Assembly (NCBI GenBank): GCA_020064725.1
Contig: JAGTWJ010000010.1
Location: 744,001 to 808,000 of the forward strand
Length of the DNA: 64,000 nt
Origin: Drechslerella dactyloides
Taxonomy: Eukaryota > Ascomycota > Orbiliomycetes > Orbiliales > Orbiliaceae
Reading direction: 5' to 3'
Shown here: piece after piece, positions 11,334 through 22,511 of the stretch
Position numbering within the stretch: position 1 is the stretch's first letter
Layout: each line of letters opens with the position of its first letter
Position numbers and translations under genes: made by a program
The notes under the pieces: model-generated
Databases searched by the model: none
What the model was told of the DNA's origin: nothing
The model's input: only the letters and a program-made list of their open reading frames with translations

Positions 11334-12285
11334 CTACGTACGCCCTTTTAACACTTTGACGGCATCCTCGGTGTTCCCAACGTCCCCCCACAGCTTGAGC
11401 ACATCCACAAGCCGCTTCTCCAACGCCGCCCGCTCGTCCTCCGTCAATTCCTCGTCCTTCATCTCGGCCCGACACTCCTTCACCGCCCGCGACAGGTCGC
11501 CCGAGATCGTCTGCCGCGCGCGCGAGACGCGGGGCTCCTGCGCGATGATGAAAGGGTGCGACGGCGGCACCTTGCCCAGTAAGTGCTGTAGGTACTGGAA
11601 GGATGTGACGAGGCGCTGCAGCCGCGGCAGCGACGTGAGCGATGAGGCGGCGGTGGGGTCGTCGTCGAGCGTGTAGAGGAGCGTGGCGGCGGCGTCGGTG
11701 TCGTTGAGCAGGAGGAGGGCCTCGAGGTGTCCCAGCCGCGTTTCGATCGCGATGAGGTTCCGCGCGAGTGCCTGTATACCAGACTTATCAGCTACACGCC
11801 CGGTCTCGAGGCTACACGCGAAGTACTCGTCGGTAGTGGAAGGAAGTATGTATGTGGGTACAGACCTTCTTCCGGGCGACCGCCTTCTTAGCCTGCATCC
11901 CGCGCTCCATCTCAGCGGCAACTTTGGCAACCTTGCCCTTCACCCCGTCGACCTCCCGTGCAAACCCCATAACACCAAGCTTCAGGTCGTTGACGCGGTC
12001 CTCCCCGCCGCGCAGGCTGCCACCGAGCCCCACGAAATCCGCATAGTCGCGATTGACAAGCTCGACGAGCTCGCGCTCCAGGTCCGCTGACCGAGTGCGC
12101 AGCTCGCCGCGGAGGTCTTCGAGCGTCTGGTGCCGGTGGAGCGTCGCGAGGTATCCCGCTGCCGAGAAGGACGGGGTCGTGAACGCGGACCGTGGGAGGG
12201 GCCGCGGGAAGGGCAGCGTGGAGAAGTCGTCCGGGTCGACGTCCGAGTCCGAGCCCGCGTCGCGGAGCGGCAGCGTCGACGACAT
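11334..12285 (-). CDS. COG2: Conserved oligomeric Golgi complex subunit 2
   Basis: Exons 12285-11866 and 11771-11334 join in phase 0 to 285 residues, close to the size of fungal COG2. The hallmark COG2 N-terminal stretch is present: the motif around GYLATLHRHQTLEDLRGEL followed by LVELVNRDYADFVGLGGSL, then a heptad-rich coiled coil (KLGVMGFAREVDGVKGKV). COG2 is part of lobe A of the COG tether, which captures vesicles for retrograde transport within the Golgi. The gene is convergent with uL1m, 130 bp away. No membrane segment is present, as expected for a peripheral complex. Confidence 0.9.
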
Positions 12286-13355
12286 CGCGGTGGTGAGACT
12301 CGAAGCGGAGATGGATATAACTAGCTTGGGTGAGTTTACGCACGTTGCTTGGCTGTGTGTGAGACTACTGGTAGCTTGGTGGTGAGCTTGCTAGCTCCGA
12401 GCTACTTGATTGGCTGCGATGGAGAAACACCACGCCAACATCGCGAATTGCAATCACTCAGACAGCCGCTCGGAGCTATCGCCGTGATTGTCGTCCGATT
12501 GATAGCGCCGTTTAAACAGGCATCCGCACAAGTCAAAAGTCACCGCCAAACACACACGAACACAGCCACCCAATCAATCACCCATGCAAATTCACTTCAC
12601 TTCTATTCGATTACTCCAATCTTCCAGACGAGCAAGCAAGCAGGCATCCTCAAGCAATAGTGTATATAGGTATATCAGCAACAGGATATAATGTACAGAA
12701 AACAGCAAACCAGCTAACGAACGATCTATGTGGTATATCTGAACGAAAGAAAGGAAAGAAAGGAATACAAAAGATAGGGACTGTGTAAAAATATGCCAAA
12801 CCGCATACGGAAATCCAACATGCGATTGCAGCAGGTCTAGCTGTATAATAATGCAAGCCCGCAAAGCAAAGAGGATAGCAAACCCGACCGGCCAAACCGT
12901 CGACGACAAACCCGCAGATAAGAACGATTCATGTAAGAAGGAAAACGCTCAAACCGTCCGTCTATGCCCATCGTAATTGCGAATAATCAGATGATGAATG
13001 GAGTCACAGGTCCAAAAATGCTAATAACACCTTATCGCAGCGGCCCAAACCGGAGGGGCACAGTCTCCGCTCAAGAAGAGGTAGAGTAAAAAAAAATATT
13101 GCGAAAAAAAGAGAAAAGAAACCCAAAGCGGTGAAACTGCATGCACGCAGACCCTTTTCGTCCGGCTGCATGAGATTATGTATGTTGTATGTGCGAGAAA
13201 TGCGGCAAGGAGGCATCGCGTGCCGCAGCGGGCGATAAAAATTCGGCCGCACATCCACCGGTCCCTACCGCTTCAGAGCAGAGGGGTGGGTGGGGGTGGT
13301 CCGGCGAGCGAGACAGACGGTCGAGGAATGGACCGGAGCTCGCCCGACTCGGGCT
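12286..13355. other. 1.07 kb gene-free interval
   Basis: This holds the COG2 upstream region (near 12286-12560) and the 3' flank of the AIG2-like gene. Short open frames on the minus strand at 12592-12909 and 13004-13258 are hydrophobic and AT-rich with no codon bias or domain. No RNA gene was recognised. Confidence 0.5.
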
Positions 13356-14543
13356 TCACTCCGCGACGGCGTCGGCCGACGTTCCAGAGGGTGGAGCGGG
13401 AGTGGTATCAGACTTGGACGAGGAGGAGACAGCCGGATCGCCCGCGGCGGCTGCGTCTACCTCATCTGGTCGTGCCCACCAGCGGCCACCCATTGGATCG
13501 GGCGAACCAGACTCTGCAGGAAACCTTGAAAAGTGAGCTGTAATTCTCTTTGCGGGAGGGCTATGCGGATGCAGGGGAAGCAAAACTTCCATTTGGGAAG
13601 ATATTTTGCCCCTCTTTGTTGTTTTGAAGTTGATTGCGGTGTTTCGCACTTGTCTCTTGAGCGCTTCTACTTGTGGAAAGCAAGGAAACGGAGGACCAAG
13701 GAAATTTTATTCTCATTTCTCGTCAACCGGGTTCGCGCCGCGACTTCACGATCGCGCGACCAGGTTGATGGAGAGAGAAAAAAGAAGTGAAACGAAAGAT
13801 AGAGAAATCGGCTCCAAAGAACAACAAAGGGAATGCAAAAAGATAATTCCGATGAAAGTAGTGCTCACAGCCGCCCATTTCCCTCGCTCATCGCCCGAAG
13901 AGCTTGGGAAAACGGGACAGCCGCCCGAAGATCCATGAATGAAGTCGTGAGACTAACCTTGAAACTCAAAGTTCTTGGAATCGCCAACCCAGTCCCGCAG
14001 CTTCTGCTTGACGAAATGGTCAAAGTCCCACTCGGCGTCCTCCAGATACTGGCTGCCCTGCACCCAGATGTACGTCCCCGCGCTGGCGACCTCGCCGGTC
14101 TCGCGGGCGTCGTGGTGGATGTCGAGGATCTGGTCGTCGGCGAGGACGTTGACGTCGACGTGCAGGCGGTCGTACTCGTCGCCCTCAAAGCTGTCGAGGC
14201 GCTCAATGTCCATTTTCGAGAGACCTTCGACGACGGTGCCGCGGACGGAGCAGCCGGGCTGGGCGACGACGCCGGGGTAGTCGACGCCGCGGACGCGGTG
14301 GCGGCAGTGGTTGTGCAGGATGGCCGGGCGGATGCGCAGGCGGTCTCGCTGCCAGGGGTCCGGGTGCTGCGTGCCGTAGATGACCCGGCTGAGGATTGGG
14401 AATGCCATGAGGGTTCCTGCAGAATGCCATGCAAAACAGTCAATTGGTGATCCTCGAAACAAAATTTTGGAATGCGGAGGGAGAGTGAGCTGGTGCGCAC
14501 CGTAGAAGAAGCAGGTGTATGTTTCCTCGTCCATGTTGGTCAT
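13356..14543 (-). CDS. AIG2-like / gamma-glutamylcyclotransferase-fold protein
   Basis: Exons 14543-14501, 14416-13958 and 13513-13356 join in phase to 219 residues. The family signature FFYGTLM is created by joining exons 1 and 2, and later motifs include RPAILHNHCRHRVRGVDYPGV, VRGTVVEGL and DSFEGDEYDR, where the glutamate of the EGDEY motif is the presumed acid/base residue. The C-terminal exon begins SGSPDPMGGR and ends in a Ser/Pro/Ala tail. Proteins of this fold cleave gamma-glutamyl amines or have unknown roles in fungi. Two nearby in-frame ATGs (14543 and 14534) could both start it. The second intron is 444 bp, several times longer than others here, and reading into it stops after one codon, so unspliced mRNA would give a shorter protein of about 168 residues. 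Confidence 0.85.
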
Positions 14544-17500
14544 GTTGGCGATATATCAGTCGCGAGGGCGAGTTTGTGTGTTGTCGGCGTATGCTACCAA
14601 TTGGCTTGAGAGAGAGCTCCCAACGACGAAGAGGATAGTTGAATATGAAGAGCAGAACAAGACAGGCGATAGAAGATAGAAGATGAGCTGTGCTGTTCGA
14701 GAGAGCTGGTGCTGGAGCTCGATTATAATTTAAATTGAAGATAGGTAGCTGTTGGAGGCGCTGGCGTGTGAGGAAGGGAGGAATTTGGGGGAGCGGGCCA
14801 GCAGGAGTCTTATATGGAGTTTTATATTGCTGCGTCCGCCGTCGGGGCCTTGCACTTGGATCGGGGCAGCCTCGACTCGGACTCGGCGCCGATAGCTTCC
14901 AGGGACACTAACCGCTACTCTCCCCGAGGAGAAATCATACGATCGAAGGAACGGAAGGAGAAAGAGGGAAGCTTGGTCCGGACCCGTTTGTGGTCTCGCG
15001 GGAGGAAGCACTGCATCTCATCTCGCGCTGCTGCAGCCCGGCGGCGGAGGCTCGTCCAGACATCACCTTCGGGCCCGGGTGCGCACTCACTCACTCATGC
15101 TCTTGGTGCATGCACAGCAGCCCCGTCTCCGTGTATCAGCAGGGGAAGAAAAAAACCTTTGAAGGGTTCTGCCTGGCCAGTTGCCTTTTTTATTTCTTTT
15201 TCTTTTCTTACTTTTCCTGCTTGCTTTCTTTCTTTCATCGTTTCGTCCTGTGTGATCATTCACGACTCCTGGGCCGCCACGGATACGCACATAACCACGT
15301 TCGTTCACCCGTCCGGCACGGTTGGCTGTTGACTTTGATTCTAACATCCAACGGGCCGTTGATCAACTTGGGCAGCGTAGCGAAAGGCGGAGTGCCACGA
15401 GGCCACGATCGCATCCTTCGGCCTGCGGTCCCTCGAAACTGGCGTTCGGTGGATATCGACAAGTCGCCGGTTTCAAACGCAGACGTTATTCGTTCTTCGA
15501 ACTGGAGCCTTCTCTAGCTCCCCAGGGACCTCAGCTGGCCTGCCTGCTTCGTTCGTCCTTTCGACCTTATCAGCAGCCTGTGTCAGAGCATGCACGTCTA
15601 AACAGCAGGAAATGTCCGATCGAATTCATGCACATCATATCATTCGTCTGGAGACGAGCGTCCTACATACATGCAGATATAACTACACCGCCTTGCAGCT
15701 TGCATATTACATTATTCCCTCGGAGACACTCGCTCCACGGGTGTGTGGACTAAGTATGAATGCTGGCTGGAAAGACAGCACCTACGCGAGCCGAGAGACA
15801 TTGCAGGAGTCGGCCATTATACTTGGTGCGAGCGCTACTCGTACTCGGCGCATGGCCGCGCCGGGATCGATCACTTTTCGAGATGCTACAAGTAACTTTC
15901 CCAGAGGAATGGGGACATGGCAATCAAGCGCAGAGTTTACGTCACAGACAGCAGCTGGGCATCCGAGATCCCTCATGCGGATTCGCACGTTTCGAGAAGA
16001 AAGAAAAAAAAGGCTTGTGTCAGGGACCAGGGATGGTGGGGGGGCAAACCTGGCTATTAGATTTTAGCCCAGCTGGCTATGCATGGGCTGCCATTCGATC
16101 GATTTCGGGTCTTTGGCTTTCGAATTTTCGAAACAGTGTTCCAACGGGGGCCAAGCGACGGGGTTGTCGCATCGTGATGCTCGAAGCGGGCTAGTCTCGC
16201 GAACCCAGCCTCCTGCAGGTTCCACCGTTCGAGCCTCCATTGTGGCTGTCGCCTTCGCTACCTGACTAGCTGTCGTCTGAAGCTGCAGTCGAACACGTTA
16301 ACGCCGTTGGTGAACTGGCCGTCGTGGCCGTGCGAGTCGGCTGACCATGCGTCAAGACAGACAAGCAAGCTGACCGTTATGCGCACGCGATTCGCGAATG
16401 GGGGACGCAGACAGCAAGCAAGGAAGAAGCTTCATGCATCCAATGCGGTCTCGTAAACCAGACCCTTCCTTTTACAATCCAATGCGAACCGATGTTCCCA
16501 TTCGAGACCCAACACAGACCCTCCAGAGACTCTGTTCCTCCGTTCTTTTCGTTCCACGGAGCACAATTGCACAACTGCACAAGACAAGATAGCAGGCGAC
16601 AGGCAGGCAGACGGACAGGCAGGACCCTGGTATGTTGACATGTTCTGAATCCAGCAGCTGCGGCGGCGAGCTTTTGCTTTGCACAGTTGTCGTTTGGGTA
16701 GCTACAGCCTGCAATTTTAATTTTGATTTTTGATGCGGGCGATTACTGTGCCTGCCCAGCACCTAAGCGATGCATCGATGGCCCCGAACGCCTGGCTACA
16801 CATCCCATCTATTAATCAGACTGGGTAATATCTCCATGGCTATTACTTCGTATAGCCGGCCATCCATACGTATCCTTACTCATCCGGACAGGCACGGTTC
16901 CATGCCGGCCGCCATCACATTACTTCGCATTACATTACAATTTGCCTGCATGCATGGCATCACATTCGGTATGCGGTCATCTGCATGCGAGCCCACACTC
17001 ACTTCCACACATCCACACAACCATACGACCAAATTAATATATCGATGGGAAGAGCTCAGTTGCGACGGGTGAGTCTCCCGGGTGGACGGGTTTCATTAAG
17101 GATGTTCCTTTGAGGAAGTATCCCCGAGCCGGGCCGTGACGTCTTGGGGACGGGACTCCCGGGAACCCAGTCAGCTGGCGCCGATGCAGAAAATCCAATA
17201 TGTGGTAATAAAGAGCTGTGACGCAGGCAAGCTTTCCGTCGGGAGCGTTCGGAGGGTGAGTACACCCGCGTGTATAATATTACACTACGCACACCGGGCA
17301 CCTGATCGCATTGTGTCGGTGGGGCTCGTCGCATAGATATTATTAACAAGACCGGCGTCAGCTTGACCTCGATGCCAGCAGCTGGACGATGATGATATGT
17401 CGTGGAAGCATACACATGCATCGCATCGGGCAGCGGAAGTCGCTATATACGGAACATGGCGATGCTATCTGTACTGCAGACGGGCTTGGCGTGATGCAGG

Positions 17501-18323
17501 ACTGAGTGAGATGGACTGCATAAGCTCGAGCGACAATATAATATATTATATAATACTGGGAGTGCAGAAGAAATAGATTATGTAAGGAAGACGGTGGGAG
17601 GCGGCGGCCGCGTCCGGCGGGGGTTGCCTATTTTGGAGAAGTTAGTGAGAACGAGCGACAGGAGCGGCGTGCAGCAACAACACGCGTGGAGCTATTATTT
17701 GCAGTTTTAATGGCGGAAGCATAAAAAAGGTGGCGTTGCTGGGGCGACCCCGCAACGCAACGGTTTGTTGACGGGCGCAACAGCGAAACTGCGGCAGCTT
17801 CGACGGCTTCGAACCACCCAAAAAAAGATGGCGATGGCCGCCAGCCATTGCTTATTGTCCTCTTCTCGCGGCGACAAACTGCCTGCCACCGCTGTCCCGT
17901 CCTGTCTTCCGATGTCTCGCCTGTAAACATCGCCATCCCTCCATCCTCCACCCTCCACCACCTCCATCCTTCCACTTCAATCCATCCACCCATCCCATCT
18001 CAACCTCACCTCCCTCCAACATCATCCGCTTCAATCGATCGCTCCCTCGCTCGCTTTCTTCCGTCGGCTCCGATAAGCGTTTGGGACGGCTATCTCTTAT
18101 CGCTTCAAGTTCTCCGTCGCTCGTTCATGAAGCTATCCTTCAATTGTACTTGTATCACATACATTCACAAACGTCAATTGCAACCGGCATCGATAACAAA
18201 GCTACCTTCGCCAATTGGCCTTCAAAGACATCATCCTTCATCCGACACCGTTCATCCATTTGCATTGAACGGATAGATATAAACACCTCTGCTGCTGGCG
18301 GATACACAGACACACAATCGACG
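14544..18323. other. 3.8 kb gene-free divergent intergenic region
   Basis: No open frame in this stretch has a domain, codon bias or plausible exon chain. Features seen are: a pyrimidine-rich run at about 15181-15245; scattered purine/pyrimidine-alternating TGCATGCA-type steps near 16930-16990; an AT island at about 17536-17556; and a long C/T/A-rich leader at about 17930-18060 just upstream of the Cyk3-like gene. It must hold the promoters of the AIG2-like gene (minus) and the Cyk3-like gene (plus). It could also hide a long non-coding RNA, which sequence alone cannot show. Confidence 0.6.
17930..18060 (+). promoter_or_regulatory. CT/CA-rich leader upstream of the Cyk3-like gene
   Basis: A run dominated by CCATCC, CCTCCA and CACCTCC steps with almost no G on the plus strand. 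Such pyrimidine-rich runs commonly lie just upstream of transcription start sites in filamentous fungi. I infer a core promoter or 5' untranslated region from this pattern alone. Confidence 0.4.
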
Positions 18324-21300
18324 ATGCCTGGCGTCCAGCCTCAAACGCTGCCCACGCACTTCCCGTGCTGGGTCAAAGCTATCTACTCGTGGGGCGGCGA
18401 GGTAGCTACTCCCCATCACATTCTATACCGCTCACATCCTACCAACAACAATGGCAATGCTAATTGTAGAAAATAGACAAAACGAGATCTCGGCTTCGTC
18501 GAGGGCGACCTCATCGAGTGCCTCAATGCCGGCGACGGCGCCTGGTGGATGGGCCGCCTGAAACGAGACCGTCGCCAGGTCGGCCTCTTCCCAAGCAACT
18601 TTGTCGAGCTCGTCGCCGACAACCGGCCCGTCACCCCCATTGCCTCGCCCGTCAAGCAGCAGCAGCAATACGACTATTCGAACTCGCGGCCCTCGTCTGC
18701 GGCATCGTACGTTAGCAACATCGACCATTACGCCCGGGGAGCCTCGCCCAATCCCTACCAGCAGCAGCGAGGCCTCTCGCCGAATCCATATCAACAAAAC
18801 CGAGGCGCCTCCCCGAATCCATATCAACAGAACAGAGGTGCCTCCCCGAATCCATATCAACAAAACAGAGGTGCCTCTCCGAATCCATACCAGCAGAACA
18901 GAGGCGTCTCCCCGAACCCGTATCAGCAGAACAGAGGCGCGTCACCCAATCCATATCAGCAGAACAGGGCCGTCTCGCCGAATCCGTACCAGGGGAATAG
19001 AGCTGTCTCGCCGAATCCATATCAGAACAGATCTGCATCGCCAAACCCGGCTTCATACGGCCAGAACAGAGCTGTCTCGCCCAATCCGAATCTATATCAA
19101 CAAAACAGAGCTGTCTCGCCCAACCCAAACTCGTATCAACCCAACAGAGCGCTCACTCCAAGCCCGAACCCTTACCAGCAGGACAGAGCGGCCTCTCCAA
19201 ATCCATACTACCAGAACCGCGCCGTATCTCCAAATCCATACGCCCAAAACAGGAGCGTCTCTCCGAACCCCTACGCCCAGAATCGAGCTGTCTCTCCGAA
19301 CCCTTATCACCAAAATGGAGCAATCTCGCCGAACCCTTACAACCAGTACAGAGCGACGTCTCCCAGACCCCCCAGCAGCCAGCAGCAGCACCGTGCCGTA
19401 TCACCCAACCCTTACCACCAGAACATGAACTACCAGCAAGGCCGTCCCACGACTCCGAACGGGCAGATGCTCCAGCATAGACCGCTGACTCCCAACGGGC
19501 CAATATCTCGATCCGGGACCCCGAACCCCTACCAGACCTCATCAATCTCGCAGGGCCAGCAGCCGTCCTCCCAATTCCACATGTCCCAGGGAGCAAAGTC
19601 TCCGAATGCTTTCCGCGCCGTGTCACCATCCCCAATGAGACCTGTAACACCTTCCGGCTACAACGAGGAAACCACACCCCCTCCACCTCCCCCCGCGCAC
19701 TCGACCCAGTATTACCCGAGAGATACCTCTCCTGCGCCGCCATTTCAGCACATGAACGGCGCGCGCTCTCCCATCCCCTCGCGGGGGCCGACGCCACAGC
19801 CATCTCCACACATGATGGCACATACACCGAGTCCGCTTCGGAGCGCTATGGACGATGTCATGTCAAGCCTGGACGAGATGAGCGTGATTGACAGCGGCAG
19901 AAAGTCGCCGCTCGTGTTTGGACCAGGCGACTACGATCACCGCAGTCCCGCGACGAGCCCCATCCGGTCCCACACATCCCAGGGATTCAACAACGAAGGC
20001 TTTGGGGGATACGGCCACTTTGACGGTATCGAGATCGGCGCCAGCGGTAACCGGCGGAATGACGCTCATGGTGTCTCAAACTTTGTGGAGCGCATGGAAG
20101 CGAGTCTCAGGTCCGACCCAGGTTCCAGCTCATACCTGAACTCCAAGGACGACTCCTACACCGCCCAAGTCGCCAAACCGAGACAGCGGCCACAGCAACA
20201 GCAAGCCAAGCCGAGACCGCAATCGGTCATCGTGACACGGCCGGGGTCAGCGACTGCGTCCGACACGAGCGCCAAGCGTCGATCCGTTTGGGACGTCGAC
20301 CGAAAGGTCAACTTGTCCCGACAGAGCACGCTGCAGTCGAACAGCTCGTCTGCCGTTTTCTCCACCACTAGCAACTCGACTGCCGCTACTAGCGCCAGCA
20401 TTATGAGCGGCATGAGTGCGGGGGGGTTCAGCGCGACTAGCGCGGGCAGCTTCGCCCGGCATAAGCAGCGGGCGTTGGCAGCTATGGAAGCTAGTGCGCC
20501 CCATCCGCTGTCCAATCAGTTAGCTCAATCGGGACCGTTTTCTGCCTTCTCGCCAGTTGAATCGCAGATGGTCACGAACAACGGCGTCGTGTTCCACTCT
20601 GGGAGGGTATCTCCTGAGAAGCTACCCAGGGCGCAAAACTGGAGCAATGCCGTGAATACCGGCAATGGACTCGGCGGCCTGTCGTCGGTAAGCACCAGCC
20701 CGAAGAAGAAGGGCGGGTTCTTCAAGAAGATTTTGGCCAGCGCGAAGGCTTCTACAGCCACCGCGCGGTCGGTGGCAGCGATCCCCTCCCCGGAGTCCGA
20801 GCTTAGCTTTGGTGGAGTGCGGACGGGCATCGCTGGCGGCAATATCCCCATCGCGCCCCAGTCCCAAGACTGGGTGCAGGTGCGGCGGGACGTCGCCCGT
20901 TCGAACACAATATCCCGAAACGAGCGGCTGGAGCGGCAGGAGAAGCTTGAGATGATGGACCAGATCACCGTGCGACCTATTGAGTTCTTGGAAGAGGAAT
21001 GCGAGGGAGACGAGGCTCTTGACGGCGGCGTCGTAGAGCAGCCGGCGGACTTTAGCAAGGTGAACATGAACCAGGTGGACAAAGCCGCACGGTTCATCGG
21101 AAACCTGCCCACTGGTACCACCCCCGCCATCCTCGCGAACGGCCACATCTGCCGGCCGCACAGCTCGGATGTGCAGAAGCTGCGCGCGATGTTTACCTGG
21201 ATGGCGGAGAAGCTCTCCTGGGAGCGGCCCGTCGGCCTCGGCATGGACTCGCCGTCCGATGCTATCGACTACGACAAGGACTGTCGACGCGTGATCCAGA

Positions 21301-22511
21301 ACCTCAAGGCGACGACGGAGGAGGTGGCCGTCATGTTTATGCAGATGTGCCATTCCGTCGGGATCGGCTGCGAGATCATCCGCGGCTACCTCAAGGTCCC
21401 CGGGGAGGCGGCGGAGACGGCGGACGCGGTGCCGCGTCCGAACCACTTTTGGAACGCGGTCGTAATCGATAACGAGTGGCGTATCATTGACGCGTCGCTG
21501 GCGAGCCCCACGCACCCAAAGCGTGGCTTGTACAGCTCTGCGCCGAACAATATGGCGGATTCGCACTATTTCCTGATGCGGCCGCTGCACGCTTGTTTCA
21601 CGCACATACCGCTGATACCGGAACAGCAGCACCTTGTCCCGCCGCAGCCGCACGCGGTGCTGATGTCGCTACCTTGTGCGAGTGCGGGACTGTTCAAGAA
21701 CGGTATCCATTTGATAAACTTTGACACGTCGCTGCTGCGCGTGGAGGACCTGGAGATCGTGCAGATTGACTTCCAGGTGCCGATTGACGTGGAGTGCACG
21801 GCTGAAGTCGAGGCGAATGCGTTCGCGGTCGATGCGGACGGAGATATCTTTGAAAGCGGGGATATCGTGAAGAAGAACGCGCTGGCGCAGGTGGCGTGGG
21901 AGGGCCCGCTTGGCAATATTCAGAAGACGTATCGCGTGAAGGCTGTCCTACCCGGTGATGAGGGGCATGGTATTCTCAAAGTTTACGCCGGTCCCCGGGG
22001 CTTGATGGTGAGTTTCCCCAACATTACTTCCCCCTCTTCGCGATTACGATAGTATGGGCATGGTATTAATTTATGTGTGCAGCACTCGATTAAGGATAAC
22101 CCGCACCCGCTGGCGTTCTCGCTGCCCATCTTCCACACGGGGTCGAACCCAACCTACAATTTCGTAACACGGCACCCGACACCCCACGCGCAGCGACACG
22201 ACCTGTACATCGTGCAGCCGCAGAACCTGCGGTTGGCCTTCGACAACACCTATGTCTTTGCGATCCGGCAGCACGCGTCGACGGTGATGACGAATATGGA
22301 GCTGGCGACGGCGAAGGGTGCCAAGCTGGCGATCCAGACGCCGAGCGGGAAGATTATGAAGATTGGGCGCCGGGCAGATAGCTTGGGGAGCGAGCATGGG
22401 CAGATATTCGAGCAGTCGATCAAGGTTTCCGAGCGGGGTCCGTGGCGGGGGCTGGTGCTTGCGGACCGGAGTGCACGGTGGTGTGTCTTTGCCGAGTGGC
22501 ATTGCGTGTGA
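18324..22511 (+). CDS. cyk3: Cyk3-like cytokinesis protein: SH3 + SPNPY repeats + transglutaminase-like domain
   Basis: Exons 18324-18401, 18477-22007 and 22083-22511 give 1345 residues. An SH3 domain is at residues about 10-75 (WVKAIYSW, then GDLIECLNAGDGAWWMGRL and GLFPSNFVEL) and is formed only after removing the 75 bp first intron. Residues about 115-340 hold 19 SPNP elements, mostly in an 11-residue unit SPNPYQQNRGA. A Ser/Pro-rich disordered stretch follows. Residues about 915-1040 form a transglutaminase-like fold; the position of the catalytic Cys is Thr (about 973), while His1016 (NHFWN) and Asp1031 (IIDAS) remain. The C-terminal 250 residues match the Cyk3 beta-rich tail. In yeasts Cyk3 acts at the division site to promote primary septum formation. 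The many SP sites suggest control by proline-directed kinases (inference). Confidence 0.92.
18744..19430 (+). repeat. In-gene 33-bp-type tandem repeats encoding SPNPYQQNRGA
   Basis: Degenerate tandem repeats of about 33 bp code for the 11-residue unit SPNPYQQNRGA. The first seven copies are nearly identical at the DNA level and later ones drift in length and sequence. It lies wholly inside the Cyk3-like coding exon. Confidence 0.9.

Noticed and set aside
12592..12909. Minus-strand frame of 105 codons with membrane-like segments
   Set aside because: AT-rich flank, no conserved pattern, two overlapping frames look equally hydrophobic.
16195..16245. tRNA-like B-box word (GTTCGAGCC)
   Set aside because: The flanking bases cannot form a T-arm stem and no acceptor stem or A box is found at the right distance.
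18744..19430. Regular repeats that could suggest a CRISPR array
   Set aside because: The repeats are in frame with a coding exon, encode SPNPYQQNRGA and have no unique spacers; the organism is eukaryotic.
20622..21653. Minus-strand open frame of 343 codons opposite the Cyk3-like gene
   Set aside because: Antisense shadow, rich in Arg/His/Leu, with no domain.
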